Source: Streptomyces drozdowiczii (lineage in GTDB: Bacteria > Actinomycetota > Actinomycetes > Streptomycetales > Streptomycetaceae). From it: a DNA stretch of 64,000 nucleotides. Shown piece by piece: positions 20,101-29,832 of this stretch. A program made the translations under genes and the position numbers. The notes beneath the pieces are model-generated. The model ran no database searches, was not told where the DNA came from, and saw nothing but the letters and a program-made list of their open reading frames with translations. Where the stretch lies: NCBI RefSeq assembly GCF_026167665.1, contig NZ_CP098740.1, positions 5,890,001-5,954,000 on the forward strand. The letters are read 5' to 3'. How positions within the stretch are numbered: the first letter of the stretch is position 1; the number at the start of each line of letters is the position of its first letter.

Positions 20101-21264
20101 GCCCTCTACTACTCCAACTACAGCCCCAACGCCCCCACCGGCCACGTCAATGCCGACTCCAAGGGCAACGTCGACCTCACGATCCCCATCTCTGCGGGCC
20201 CGCCGACCGCCTACGTCAAGATGTGGCCCACGGACGCCGCCGGGAACATCGGAGACGTACGCGTGCTGAACCTGATCAAGGAGGGCATGCCCTACGTCGT
20301 CGCCGACGCCGACCGGCCCGCAGCCCGCGCGGGCGACCGGGTCACCTACACCCTCACCGCGCACGACCTGAAGCACTGGAAGTCCTTCAGCTCCCAGATC
20401 CGCTACGACGACCGCAACATCCGCATCACAGGCATCGAGCCGACCGCCGAACTGGCCGCGCACGGCCCGTCGGAGATCACCAGGACCGACGTGTCGGCCG
20501 GGGCCTCCTCGTACTCCACGCTCAGCTTCGACGTCTCGGACGCGGAGGGCCTGAGCGGCGACTCGATGCCGCTGCTCAAGGTGACGTACGAGGTGATGGG
20601 CGGGCACTGGACGGCATCGGCGGGACTCACCACGGGGACCACGAGCGCCACGGACACCACCGGCACCAAGGTGCCGCTGAACATCCAGTTCTACGGCTCC
20701 GTCCGGATGCTGAACGACGAGTCCACCTTCAACGCCCGGCCCGCCGCCGAGGCGCTGCTGACCAAGGACTACGGCTACGACACCACGCGCGACTACAGCC
20801 TCGACGGCATCCGCACCGAGCTGACCGCGCCGGACGGCACCCGGCACACCCTGACGGCCGACGCGGCCGCCCGGGTCTCGGCGAGCGGCCTCGCGCCCGC
20901 CGTGCGGCCCTACCGCCTGGAGATCCGGGTGCCGGGGCACTTCACCTGGAACGAGGACATCGACCTCGGCCTCTCCGGCTCCGGGGCCGTGTCCGGGACG
21001 ACCGGTTCGTCGGTGGCGGCCCTGGTCGCCGGTGACGTCAACGGCGACGACGTCATCGACGTACGCGACGCCGCCGCCGTGTACGACGCCCGGGGCACCT
21101 CGAAGCGCTCCGCCGACATCAACCATGACGGAACGGTCGACGGGAAGGACCTCACCTGGGTGGTGACCAACTACTCCCAGCAGAACACCATGGCGGACCG
21201 GTACACCGACCCGGTGAAGCGCCTGCACGGCAGGACGCTGGAGTACTACACCGCCCGGATGTGA
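17170..21264 (+). CDS. Very large secreted subtilase (S8) with PA insert, cohesin-like domain and C-terminal dockerin
   Basis: A 1364-aa exported protease. Signal peptide ends near AAFAAPS; pro-region about 80-185. The S8 catalytic triad is Asp225 (GIIDTGIDYHHP), His278 (EHGTHVAGIV) and Ser598 (LSGTSMASPY), with a PA-type insert between His and Ser (about 440-540, GRAVLVKRGGITLDEKV). After several beta domains, residues about 1045-1150 look like a cohesin-type module (RAGDRVTYTLTAHDL...SSQIRYDDRNIRITGIE), and about 1288-1340 form a dockerin: two calcium loops DVNGDDVIDVRDAAAVY and DINHDGTVDGKDLTWVV. Start chosen at the ATG that begins the signal peptide; a GCGGAG-type site lies 10-15 bases upstream. 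A dockerin on a Streptomyces protease is unusual. Confidence 0.93.
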   Translation: MTQAPGRRHLALAAAATVLATLAATAPAAFAAPSPSAAPDAADLVASLDDQELGALHRMAALDMGGLHLTDKAALRSSKPVDVIVQLKTPPARTARLLAAAEGRTVGEDAAKDAVTKAHQRFRAGLDDMFKNRARTAAAPEPGRTYTHSFDGVSLRLPGDRVAELLDNDEVTAVWPDTTVKALDRPAPADGGGTPGPSGTTGDDGVARLHAEGVTGKGVKVGIIDTGIDYHHPDLEAAYKGGYDFVDDDADPMETTYADWKASGQAETNQGSAYYTEHGTHVAGIVAGRGDTSKERAAHGVAPGASVYAYRVLGPYGSGRTSDIMAAMDRAADDGMDVVNMSLGAAVNDPMSPQAIAADNLVLAGITTVIAAGNSGPGTNTLGTPGAAALPLTVGAHDEPMTLPEFRIGAGTTTATGRLLAQPFGDALSELTAGTYPVADVGTGTAAGYSGKDVKGRAVLVKRGGITLDEKVRRAAAMGAVAVLLVNDNADEGHIPNYIGESPAYVPAFSLTAAEGAALAAGTADATARVTFTESGTFVLGSGGLADFSSRGPAYGTGAIKPEVTAPGVSVLSSVPADTVAPETGDYSAAYARLSGTSMASPYVAGAAALLLQHDHRLTPDGVKAALMNTARPMPGKVSVFDAGAGAVDPYAAVHTETSLRITAKTPYVSLDGTRSELDHRTGALDLGVLPVRRSTRVEKRLDLVNDSGSKGRYEVGVAFTRGNGASGDTRAAGITLSADRQVTSKPHGSTPVRTTLRVPADAPAGYYEGFVTLTPVQGKGLHVLRMPFGLRVAASGFAEVDMTKPVMSTNQFSDAGSVGGGAATFDLRMAGQLTSVDVFLSDTRGRDLGYIGGINTTGLSEGVLYGTATVGGWYHPVTGREATPFDPRGRWIEDGHYKLRIVGTDAFGGTDSVLRDIYVDSHAPAYEDPYGAWDPSRPVVVERPADATSFTFRGALRDGETDAIRKAGLAIGPEDNALYYSNYSPNAPTGHVNADSKGNVDLTIPISAGPPTAYVKMWPTDAAGNIGDVRVLNLIKEGMPYVVADADRPAARAGDRVTYTLTAHDLKHWKSFSSQIRYDDRNIRITGIEPTAELAAHGPSEITRTDVSAGASSYSTLSFDVSDAEGLSGDSMPLLKVTYEVMGGHWTASAGLTTGTTSATDTTGTKVPLNIQFYGSVRMLNDESTFNARPAAEALLTKDYGYDTTRDYSLDGIRTELTAPDGTRHTLTADAAARVSASGLAPAVRPYRLEIRVPGHFTWNEDIDLGLSGSGAVSGTTGSSVAALVAGDVNGDDVIDVRDAAAVYDARGTSKRSADINHDGTVDGKDLTWVVTNYSQQNTMADRYTDPVKRLHGRTLEYYTARM

Positions 21265-21285
21265 CGACCCGGGTGTGACGACCCG

Positions 21286-21316
21286 CCGCCCGGGGTGCCG
21301 CGCGTGCCCCGGGCGG
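21286..21316. terminator. Bidirectional hairpin between convergent genes
   Basis: CCGCCCGGGG (21286-21295) pairs perfectly with CCCCGGGCGG (21307-21316) over an 11-nt loop, between the end of the subtilase gene (21264) and the end of the convergent regulator (21322). Confidence 0.7.
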
Positions 21317-21321
21317 ACCGC

Positions 21322-22176
21322 TCACACCCAGTTGTTGCGCATCGCGTACCAGCCGAGCTGGACGCGCGAGGAGACCGAGGCCGCGTCCATCAGGGCGCGC
21401 AGCCTGCGCTGGACCGTACGGGGCGACGTGCCGAGCTGGTGGGCCGTCGCCGCGTCCGTCAGCCCGGACAGCATCAGCTGGAGCAGCCGCCGGTCGGCCG
21501 GGTCGAGGTCGCCGTCCTCCCGCAGATACGGCCGAGAGCGCTGCCACACGGACTCGAACAGCTCGACCGCCAGCCGCACCAGAGGCGGCCCGAGAATCAT
21601 CGAACGGCCCGCCTCCAGCTGGACCATGGCGGTCTCCTCGTCCGCTATGAGGAGCTTGATCAGGGGCTGGTCCACCACCCGCACCTGATGACCGGCCGCC
21701 AGCCGCTCGTCCAGCGCCCGCAGCGCCTCCGGCTCGGTGAGGAAGGCCCGGTCCACGACCACGCGGTACGCGGCGTGGGGATTGCCGTCCTTGCGCAACG
21801 GGGGCTCCGCCTCGGCGTCCCGCGCCCCCTCTTCCCCCTCCGCCTCCTCCGGGGCCCCGTCCGCCGGGTCCGCCAGCGTGGACGGGACCGGGGCGACCGT
21901 GTTGGCCCCCGACTGGAACCCCAGCAGCGACGTCCGGGCCCCGTACTCCAGCTCGTACAGCCGACGGGCCTGGGCCTCGCGCCCCTCCCAGAACTCCACG
22001 AACTGCCCGGGCACCTCACGGCCGTCGGGCCGCCACGCCGCGAGCAGCCGCACCAGCGAGTCATCGGCTCTGCGCAGGTCCTCCTGCAACCGGATCAGGG
22101 AGGAGCGCGCGGCGGCGGGCGGCCCGGGCGGCGGCACGGCCGACGGGGACGGGGGCACTTCTGGACGGGGCGACAT
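21322..22176 (-). CDS. LuxR-type HTH regulator
   Basis: A 284-aa protein. The C-terminal 60 residues are a LuxR/GerE-like HTH: LDPADRRLLQLMLSGLTDAATAHQLGTSPRTVQRRLRALMDAA. The N-terminal part carries helices and the PLD-like sensor segment seen in stand-alone Streptomyces regulators (QVRVVDQPLIKLLIADEETAMVQLE, then SMILGPPLVRLAVELFESVWQRS). There is no phospho-acceptor domain. ATG at 22176 is taken as the start because the residues upstream of it look non-coding. It is divergent from the third subtilase gene (start 22383) and convergent with the second, so it is a good candidate regulator of one or more of these proteases. Confidence 0.88.
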   Translation of the reverse strand: MSPRPEVPPSPSAVPPPGPPAAARSSLIRLQEDLRRADDSLVRLLAAWRPDGREVPGQFVEFWEGREAQARRLYELEYGARTSLLGFQSGANTVAPVPSTLADPADGAPEEAEGEEGARDAEAEPPLRKDGNPHAAYRVVVDRAFLTEPEALRALDERLAAGHQVRVVDQPLIKLLIADEETAMVQLEAGRSMILGPPLVRLAVELFESVWQRSRPYLREDGDLDPADRRLLQLMLSGLTDAATAHQLGTSPRTVQRRLRALMDAASVSSRVQLGWYAMRNNWV

Positions 22177-22382
22177 GGCACAAGTGTCGCCACCTGCGAA
22201 GCGGCCTGGCAACGGACCCCCCGCGCGGTGCCGGCGACCGGCTCCGCGCCGGTGTCGGGATTACGTCATGGCAGCCACTCGCCAGTCCCAAGCCCCCCAC
22301 AGGGCAGCGGCGTTGGCCACGCTGCTGCTCACCGGGCCCCTCCCTCCGAGGACACCGGACACCTTCCTCCTGGAGACCCACG

Positions 22383-25300
22383 ATGAGACGTACGAGGCCA
22401 TGGCGCCGGACAGCCGCCGGGCTGGCCACCGCCGCCCTGCTCGCGGCGGCCGTCCCCGCCGTGTCCGCCGGCACCCCGGCGGACACCACCCGGCCGCTCA
22501 CCGACAGCCCCGGCCGCGCGGTCACCGTCACCCTGATCACCGGCGATGTGGTCGAGGCACGGGTGGACGGCGCCGGCCGGGTCCTCTCGGCGGCCCTGCG
22601 CGGCGCCGACGGCCAGGGCACCGACCACGCCGCCGCGACCTGGCAGGACGGCAAGCGGACCTATGTGTTCCCGCAGGGCGTCGAACGCCTCGTGGACGCC
22701 GGGCTCGTGGACGACGCGCTCTTCGACATCGGGCGGCTCGTCGCCGACGGCTACGACGACGCGCACACGGACACCCTGCCCGTCGTCGTGGAGTACGCGG
22801 GCGGCGCCGCTGCCCGGGGCCTGCGCACCGCCGCCGTCCCCGGCACCCGGACCACCGCGACCCTGGAGTCCATCGGCGGCGCCGGACTCGCCGTCAGCAA
22901 GGAGTCCGCCGCCGACGCCTGGCAGAAGCTCGCCCCGAGCGCCCCGAGCGCCCCGGCCACCGAGCGCTCCACGGCCCGAACGGCCGCCACCGCCGCCACC
23001 GCCGCCACCGGCACCGTCCGCAAGATCTGGCTCGACGCCAAGGTCAAGGGCACCGCCGTCAGCGGCCTCGGCACCCCCACCGTGCCCCTCACCGGCGCCA
23101 CCACCGCGCACCGGGCCGGGCTCGACGGCTCCGGCGTCAAGGTCGCCGTCCTGGACACCGGGGTCGACGCCGGCCACCCCGACCTCGCCGGCCGCGTCGC
23201 CGCGAGCGAGACCTTCGTGACCACCCCGGCCACCGACGACCGCACCGGCCACGGCACCCACACCGCGTCCACCGTGGCCGGCACCGGCGCCGCGTCGCAC
23301 GGCACCTACGCGGGCATGGCGCCCAAGGCGGACCTGCTCATCGGCAAGGTGCTCGACGACGACGGCTCCGGCTCGATCAGCGGCATCGTCAACGGCATGG
23401 AATGGGCGGTCGACCAGGGCGCCCGAATCGTCTCCATGTCCCTCGGCTCCGACGGCGACACCGCCTGCGCCGGACCCGGCGTCGACGCGGTGGAACGCCT
23501 CGGCGACAAGGCCCTGTTCGTCATAGCCGCCGGCAACGCCTCGCTGCACGGCACCGTCTCCACGCCCGGCTGCGCCCCCAGCGCCCTCACCGTCGGCGCG
23601 GTGGACCGGAAGAACGCCACGGCCTCCTTCTCCAGCCGGGGCCCCTCCGTCGACGGCGTGAGCGCCAAGCCGGACCTCGCGTCCCAGGGCGTCGGCGTCG
23701 TCGCCGCCAACTCCGGTGGCCGGGGCGCCCAGGCGTACCAGGAGATGTCCGGCACCTCGATGGCCACCCCGCACGTCGCGGGCGGCGCGGCCCTGCTCCT
23801 CCAGCAGCACCCCGAGCTGACCCCGGCCGGGCTCAAGGCCCTGCTCACCTCGTCGGCCCGGCCCACCGACGCGCCGGTCCTGGAGCAGGGCGCGGGCCCG
23901 ATGGACGTGGCCCGCGCCGTGACCCAGCCGGTCACCGCCCCGCCCGCGCCGCTCCTGGGCGACTTCGCGTACCCGCAGCGGAACCTCGACCCGGTCGACA
24001 GGACGGTCACCCTCACCAACCTCACCGGCAAGGACGTCCGCCTCGGCCTGCGCGTCGAGGACGTCCGGGGCGACGACGGCAGCCGCCTCTCCGGCTTCGC
24101 GCGTCCGGCCCGCACCACGGTCACCGTCCCGGCGCGGGGGACCGCCGAGGTGCCGGTGCGCATCGACCCGGGCACCCGCCTGGCCGCCGGGGCGTACGGC
24201 ACGGTCACCGGCCGCCTCGTCGCGACCGGGTCGCACGGGGTCCGCGTCACCGTGCCGTTCGGCGTGCACATGGAGGTCCCGTCGGCCGACCTCACCGTCA
24301 AGGGGCTCGACCGGCACGGCGACCCGGCGTCGTCCCCGTCCGCCTTCCAGCTGTTCGACGACCACCGCGACACGGCGAAGCGCTACACCCTCGGCTACCC
24401 CGAACCCGGCAGCACCACGATCCGGGTGCCCCTCGGCACCTACGCGCTGAGCGGCCTGCTCATGACCCGCGACGAGCCCGGCGACATCGGCAGCGTGGAC
24501 TCGGTCAGCCAGCTCTACCGCGAGAAGCTGGCGGTCTCCGGCGACACCGAGGTCACCCTCGACGCCCGCGACGCGCGCCGCATCTCCTGGGACACCGAAC
24601 GCCCCAGCCAGAGCGCCGGATTCGCCATCGGCCTCGCCCTCGGCCTGGACGACTCGCGCAGCCTCCAGACCGGTTACCTCACCACCGTCCCGTCGTACGT
24701 CAAGGGGATCTACGCCCAGCCGGCGCACGGTGACGACCGGCTGACGTTCCTCGCCTCCGCGCGGCAGACCGCGCCGCGCGCCGCCCTCACCGTCACCGGC
24801 GGCCGGGTGCTCGACTCGCTGCCGGTGCAGAAGGGGACCGAGTTCGACGGCAAGGGCTCCGCGCCGGTGACGTACATCGGCAAGGGCACCGACGCGAACT
24901 TCGCCGCCCACGACCTCAAGGGCCGCATCGCACTCGTGGACGCGGGCCCCGGCGGCGGCAACGCCTTCCTCTGGGACCAGGCCGCGAAGCGGGCCGGTGC
25001 CGTGGGCGTCGTGGCGGCCGTCCCGGACAGCGAGGGGCGGTTCCAGCTGACCGGCGCGGAGGGCCTGCCGCAGGCCACCATCACCTGGGCCGACTCCCTG
25101 GCGGTGCGGGCCGCGCTGGACGAGGGCGACGTCTCGCTCAGCTGGTCGGGCACCGCGACCGACCGCAGCCCGTACGTCTACAACCTCGCCCTCGTGGGGC
25201 ACGGTTCCCTCCCGAGCGGTACCCAGCGCGTCCGCGACCGCGACCTCGCGGCCACCGACGCCCGCTACCACGTACAGGGCGCCGACGACGCGACGTACTG

Positions 25301-26189
25301 GTCGGACGTCAAGGTCGGCGCGCCGGGCATCCCCGCGGTCTGGGCCGGCGGCACCACCCTGCCGCTGCACGCGCCCCAGCAGCGCACCGAGTACTTCACC
25401 CCGGCCGGCCGCGACGGGGTCACCTGGACCACGCTGATGCGCCGGGACCTCGGCCCGTACGGCGGCACCGCCTACGACGGGCCGCGCGAGCTGGACAAGG
25501 GCCGTACGACGTCCCAGTGGTACAAGTCGCCCTACGGGCCCGTCCGCAACACCTACGCCCAGCCGCTGATGAACCGCGAGAGCAACCGCCTCGGCTACAC
25601 GATCGCCCCGTTCGGCGACGCGGGCGGGCACGACTCCACCCTCGCCCTGACCGACTCCGGCACCCGGCGGCTCCTGATCGACGGCGAACCGCAGGCCGCG
25701 GTCTCCGGCACCTTCGACCTGCCCGGCAAGAAGGCGGAGGTCACCTTCCAGCAGCAGTGGCAGCGCCGTGCCGGCACGCTCGACCGCACCGGCCTCGCCT
25801 ACGCCACCGAGTGGGTCTTCACCACGGACCCCTCGGACCAGGGCGCCCAGCACCTGCTGATCCCGGTCCTCGACATACCGTCCGACCTGCGCAACTCCCG
25901 CCCGGCGGGGGAGCCGACCACGATCGGCCTCGGCGCTGTCACCGACGACTCGGCCCGGCCGGCCACGCTGCGGAAGGTCGGCCTGGAGTACGCGTACGGC
26001 ACCGGGGCCACCGTCGAATCGGTCACCGGCTGGCACGAGGCCCGCGCCACGGCCACCCGTGACGGTTGGCAGGTCCGCCTCCCGGGCGACGCGCCCGCCG
26101 GGACGTTCGTCCACCTGAAGGTCACGCTCACGGACAAGGAGGGCGCCCGGGTGAGCCAGACCATGATCAGGGCGTACGAGGTGCGCTGA
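22383..26189 (+). CDS. Very large secreted subtilase (S8)
   Basis: A 1268-aa exported serine protease. Signal peptide RRTRPWRRTAAGLATAALLAAAVPAVSAG, pro-region to about 230, then S8 with Asp258 (AVLDTGVDAGHPDL), His290 (GHGTHTASTVAG) and Ser459 (MSGTSMATPHVAGG); the oxyanion Asn lies in IAAGNASLHG. The ~800 residues after the catalytic domain are beta-rich Fn3/PA-like modules (for example LKGRIALVDAGPGGGNAFLWDQA, a PA-type segment). No dockerin or cell-wall sorting signal ends it. It is intact, unlike the first subtilase. It lies divergent from the LuxR-type regulator, which may control it. Confidence 0.94.
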   Translation: MRRTRPWRRTAAGLATAALLAAAVPAVSAGTPADTTRPLTDSPGRAVTVTLITGDVVEARVDGAGRVLSAALRGADGQGTDHAAATWQDGKRTYVFPQGVERLVDAGLVDDALFDIGRLVADGYDDAHTDTLPVVVEYAGGAAARGLRTAAVPGTRTTATLESIGGAGLAVSKESAADAWQKLAPSAPSAPATERSTARTAATAATAATGTVRKIWLDAKVKGTAVSGLGTPTVPLTGATTAHRAGLDGSGVKVAVLDTGVDAGHPDLAGRVAASETFVTTPATDDRTGHGTHTASTVAGTGAASHGTYAGMAPKADLLIGKVLDDDGSGSISGIVNGMEWAVDQGARIVSMSLGSDGDTACAGPGVDAVERLGDKALFVIAAGNASLHGTVSTPGCAPSALTVGAVDRKNATASFSSRGPSVDGVSAKPDLASQGVGVVAANSGGRGAQAYQEMSGTSMATPHVAGGAALLLQQHPELTPAGLKALLTSSARPTDAPVLEQGAGPMDVARAVTQPVTAPPAPLLGDFAYPQRNLDPVDRTVTLTNLTGKDVRLGLRVEDVRGDDGSRLSGFARPARTTVTVPARGTAEVPVRIDPGTRLAAGAYGTVTGRLVATGSHGVRVTVPFGVHMEVPSADLTVKGLDRHGDPASSPSAFQLFDDHRDTAKRYTLGYPEPGSTTIRVPLGTYALSGLLMTRDEPGDIGSVDSVSQLYREKLAVSGDTEVTLDARDARRISWDTERPSQSAGFAIGLALGLDDSRSLQTGYLTTVPSYVKGIYAQPAHGDDRLTFLASARQTAPRAALTVTGGRVLDSLPVQKGTEFDGKGSAPVTYIGKGTDANFAAHDLKGRIALVDAGPGGGNAFLWDQAAKRAGAVGVVAAVPDSEGRFQLTGAEGLPQATITWADSLAVRAALDEGDVSLSWSGTATDRSPYVYNLALVGHGSLPSGTQRVRDRDLAATDARYHVQGADDATYWSDVKVGAPGIPAVWAGGTTLPLHAPQQRTEYFTPAGRDGVTWTTLMRRDLGPYGGTAYDGPRELDKGRTTSQWYKSPYGPVRNTYAQPLMNRESNRLGYTIAPFGDAGGHDSTLALTDSGTRRLLIDGEPQAAVSGTFDLPGKKAEVTFQQQWQRRAGTLDRTGLAYATEWVFTTDPSDQGAQHLLIPVLDIPSDLRNSRPAGEPTTIGLGAVTDDSARPATLRKVGLEYAYGTGATVESVTGWHEARATATRDGWQVRLPGDAPAGTFVHLKVTLTDKEGARVSQTMIRAYEVR

Positions 26190-26383
26190 TCGCGCGGTGT
26201 GGTCTGCGGCACACCCGCCACCGTCCCTCGCACGGTTTCCGCACGTCGTGGGGGAGGTGGGCGGGGCCGACCGCCGGGGCCAGTGACGGACGTCTCTACC
26301 CCCGGACCCGCCGGGCTGGCATCGTGGTCACGTCCCGGCCGGGTGCTGGGTACACCCCCTGCCGGCCGACCGAACGAGATGCC

Positions 26384-26533
26384 ATGAGCGCGAACGCCGC
26401 CACCCTCACCGCCGCCCGCCTCCGCGCCCGTACCGGCGGCCCCGACGACGGCCCCAAGCTGCTGGAGCACATCGCGGGCTGGACCCTCGTGGTCGTGGTC
26501 GCCATGCTCGTCACGCAGCTCGGCCTGCTCTAG
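26384..26533 (+). CDS. Small membrane protein, SCO1431 family
   Basis: A 49-aa protein, MSANAATLTAARLRARTGG..., with one C-terminal membrane helix (GWTLVVVVAMLVTQLGLL). Its size, single helix and position directly ahead of a chitinase gene match the Streptomyces family named after SCO1431. Function unknown. It ends just before a 16-bp terminator that separates it from the convergent chitinase gene. Confidence 0.75.
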   Translation: MSANAATLTAARLRARTGGPDDGPKLLEHIAGWTLVVVVAMLVTQLGLL

Positions 26534-26538
26534 TACGC

Positions 26539-26579
26539 ACGTCGGGGCGGGGAGTCCGGAAGGCTCCCCGCCCCGACGT
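26539..26579. terminator. 16-bp perfect bidirectional hairpin
   Basis: ACGTCGGGGCGGGGAG (26539-26554) pairs perfectly with CTCCCCGCCCCGACGT (26564-26579) over a 9-nt loop. It lies between the small membrane protein gene and the convergent chitinase gene and should stop both transcripts. Confidence 0.9.
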
Positions 26580-26595
26580 TCACCGCGTCACCGGG

Positions 26596-27870
<1,275 letters not shown>

Positions 27871-27968
27871 GGTTGCTCCTCGTGGGGGAGGGGACGTGCC
27901 AGTGGACCACCGGCTTCCGGCGCTCGAATTTGGCATGAACGCGGAAAGCCGGTTCGCCGGGAACGGTA

Positions 27969-28004
27969 GATGGACTAGACCAGTTGGGTCAATGGTTCGG
28001 ACCA
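27969..28004 (-). promoter_or_regulatory. DasR boxes / chitinase direct repeats
   Basis: Read on the minus strand, ACTGGTCTAGTCCATC (27984-27969) matches the DasR consensus ACTGGTCTAGACCACT closely, and 20 bases further upstream ATTGGTCCGAACCATT (28004-27989) is a second, more degenerate copy. The pair also fits the tandem 12-bp direct repeats (TGGTCCAGACCT type) known from Streptomyces chitinase promoters. They lie about 100-135 bases upstream of the chitinase start. Confidence 0.8.
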
Positions 28005-28261
28005 ATCTCGATGATCTCCGGGCGCCCGGAGCCGGTGCCCTGAGTCCGTTCATTCGTATGTTCGGTCAACCGGTGACGGATGCCATCCGATCGGGCATAC
28101 TCGTCCCGCCACAGCCGCCTGCCTGCGCCTCCCGTAATCCGGGAGGGCAACATCGGCTGGACAGCAGTGATTTCGGGCATCGCCCGGAGATCCCCCGGCG
28201 GCGCCGCGCACACCCCGCGCGCGCGACCGCCGCAACGCCCGACAGGGAGGAGAGCGCCGTC

Positions 28262-29434
28262 ATGTCCGACCGTGCCCCGCAGTGGGTCGAACGCCGTCTG
28301 CCCACCGAGGAATCCGTCCAACTGATCGACCTCGTACGGGACATCGCCCAGCGGGAGATCGCCCCCGGGGCGGCCGAGGAGGAGGAAGCGGGCCGCTTCC
28401 CCCGCGAGATCTTCACCCTGCTCTCCGAGTCCGGCCTGCTCGGCCTGCCCTACGACTCCGAACACGGCGGCGGCGACCAGCCGTACGAGGTCTACCTCCA
28501 GGTCCTCGAAGAGCTGAGCGCCGCCCGGCTCACCGTCGGCCTCGGCGTCAGCGTCCACTCCCTCGCCTGCCACGGACTCGCCGGCTACGGCACCAAGGAG
28601 CAGCGCGCCGAACACCTCCCGTCGATGCTCTCCGGCGGCCTGCTCGGTGCCTACTGCCTCTCCGAACCCGCCTCCGGCTCCGACGCCGCCTCGCTGCGCA
28701 CCAAGGCCGTACGGGACGGCGACGACTGGGTGATCACCGGCACCAAGGCATGGATCACGCACGGCGGCATCGCGGACTTCTACACCGTGCTGGCCCGCAC
28801 CGGCGCCGAGGGCGCCCGGGGCATCACCGCCTTCCTCGTCCCCGGTGACGCCGCCGGGCTGAGCGCGGCCGTCCCCGAGAAGAAGATGGGCATGAAGGGC
28901 TCGCCCACCGCCCAGCTCCACTTCGACGGCGTCCGCATCCCCGACGCCCGCCGGATCGGCGAGGAGGGCCAGGGCTTCGCCATCGCCCTCTCCGCCCTCG
29001 ACTCCGGCCGCCTCGGCATCGCCGCCTGCGCCATCGGAGTCGCCCAGGGCGCCCTGAACGAGGCCCTCGGCTACGCCACCGGCCGCAAGCAGTTCGGGCG
29101 CCCCATCGCGGACTTCCAGGGCCTGCGGTTCATGCTCGCCGACATGGCGACCCGCATCGAGGCCGGCCGCGCGCTCTATCTGGAAGCCGCCCGGCTCAGG
29201 GACGCCGGCCGCCCCTTCTCCCGCCAGGCCGCCATGGCCAAGCTCTTCTGCACGGACGCCGCGATGCAGGTGACCACCGACGCCGTCCAGGTGCTCGGCG
29301 GCTACGGCTACACGCAGGACTTCCCCGTCGAACGCCTCATGCGTGAGGCCAAGGTGCTCCAGATCGTGGAGGGCACCAACCAGATTCAGCGGATGGTCAT
29401 CGCGCGCCACCTCGCGGGCCCTGAGTCCCGCTGA
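28262..29434 (+). CDS. Acyl-CoA dehydrogenase
   Basis: A 390-aa FAD enzyme of fatty-acid or branched-chain acyl-CoA oxidation. It has the middle-domain motif YCLSEPASGSDAASL with substrate/FAD contacts, WITGTKAWITHGG, the C-terminal helices with the GRKQFGRPI motif, and the conserved end LGGYGYTQDFPVERLMREAKVLQIVEGTNQIQR, where the Glu of VEGTNQ is the expected catalytic base. The length is normal. Start 28262 follows GGGAGGAGA. It is divergent from the chitinase gene, 390 bases away. The acyl chain preference is not readable. Confidence 0.95.
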   Translation: MSDRAPQWVERRLPTEESVQLIDLVRDIAQREIAPGAAEEEEAGRFPREIFTLLSESGLLGLPYDSEHGGGDQPYEVYLQVLEELSAARLTVGLGVSVHSLACHGLAGYGTKEQRAEHLPSMLSGGLLGAYCLSEPASGSDAASLRTKAVRDGDDWVITGTKAWITHGGIADFYTVLARTGAEGARGITAFLVPGDAAGLSAAVPEKKMGMKGSPTAQLHFDGVRIPDARRIGEEGQGFAIALSALDSGRLGIAACAIGVAQGALNEALGYATGRKQFGRPIADFQGLRFMLADMATRIEAGRALYLEAARLRDAGRPFSRQAAMAKLFCTDAAMQVTTDAVQVLGGYGYTQDFPVERLMREAKVLQIVEGTNQIQRMVIARHLAGPESR

Positions 29435-29708
29435 TCCGCAGCGGCCGCTCGGACCACACGGGCGTCGTCATGATCCGGTTCCAGTCCTGGTCATGACGGC
29501 CCGGCAGGGTCCGGCCCGTGCTCTCCCAGTGCCGCAGCAGCGCGCGGTAGATCGGCGGATCGCTCGAATGGGGCACCGTGCGCGGCGCCGACCGGGGCGG
29601 TTCGGACTGGGACGCCGGTACGGAACCGGCCTGCGGAACCGATTCTTCGGAGGGCGGAGCGGCGAGCCGGCGGCGCCCGGGGCCGGCCGTGGAATGCAGC
29701 GGGGTCAT
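29397..29708 (-). CDS. Small conserved-looking hypothetical protein
   Basis: A 103-aa reading frame with strongly GC-biased third positions and a C-terminal core that looks like real protein (IYRALLRHWESTGRTLPGRH, then WNRIMTTPVWSERPL). The N-terminal half is Ala/Pro-rich and disordered. The 3' end overlaps the end of the convergent acyl-CoA dehydrogenase by 38 bases and I see no clear ribosome site, so it is uncertain. No function can be given. Confidence 0.5.
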   Translation of the reverse strand: MTPLHSTAGPGRRRLAAPPSEESVPQAGSVPASQSEPPRSAPRTVPHSSDPPIYRALLRHWESTGRTLPGRHDQDWNRIMTTPVWSERPLRISGTQGPRGGAR

Positions 29709-29832
29709 ACCGGGCCAACGCCGTGGGACGCGCTGGGGTCACTGGCTGTTCGATTCGGGCGCGTGTTCACCCGGTTCTCCCCGGCTGCCGGGTTGCTCAC
29801 GCACCCCGGCCGCGCGTTCGGAAGAAGGAGGC

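Noticed and set aside
17116..21228. A 1370-aa open frame on the minus strand across the second subtilase gene
   Set aside because: It is antisense to a clearly real protease, has a Val/Gly/Arg/His-rich low-complexity translation and no family motif; such frames arise from GC bias.
22329..26114. A 1261-aa minus-strand frame over the third subtilase
   Set aside because: Same GC-bias shadow; runs through the subtilase with no sense of its own.
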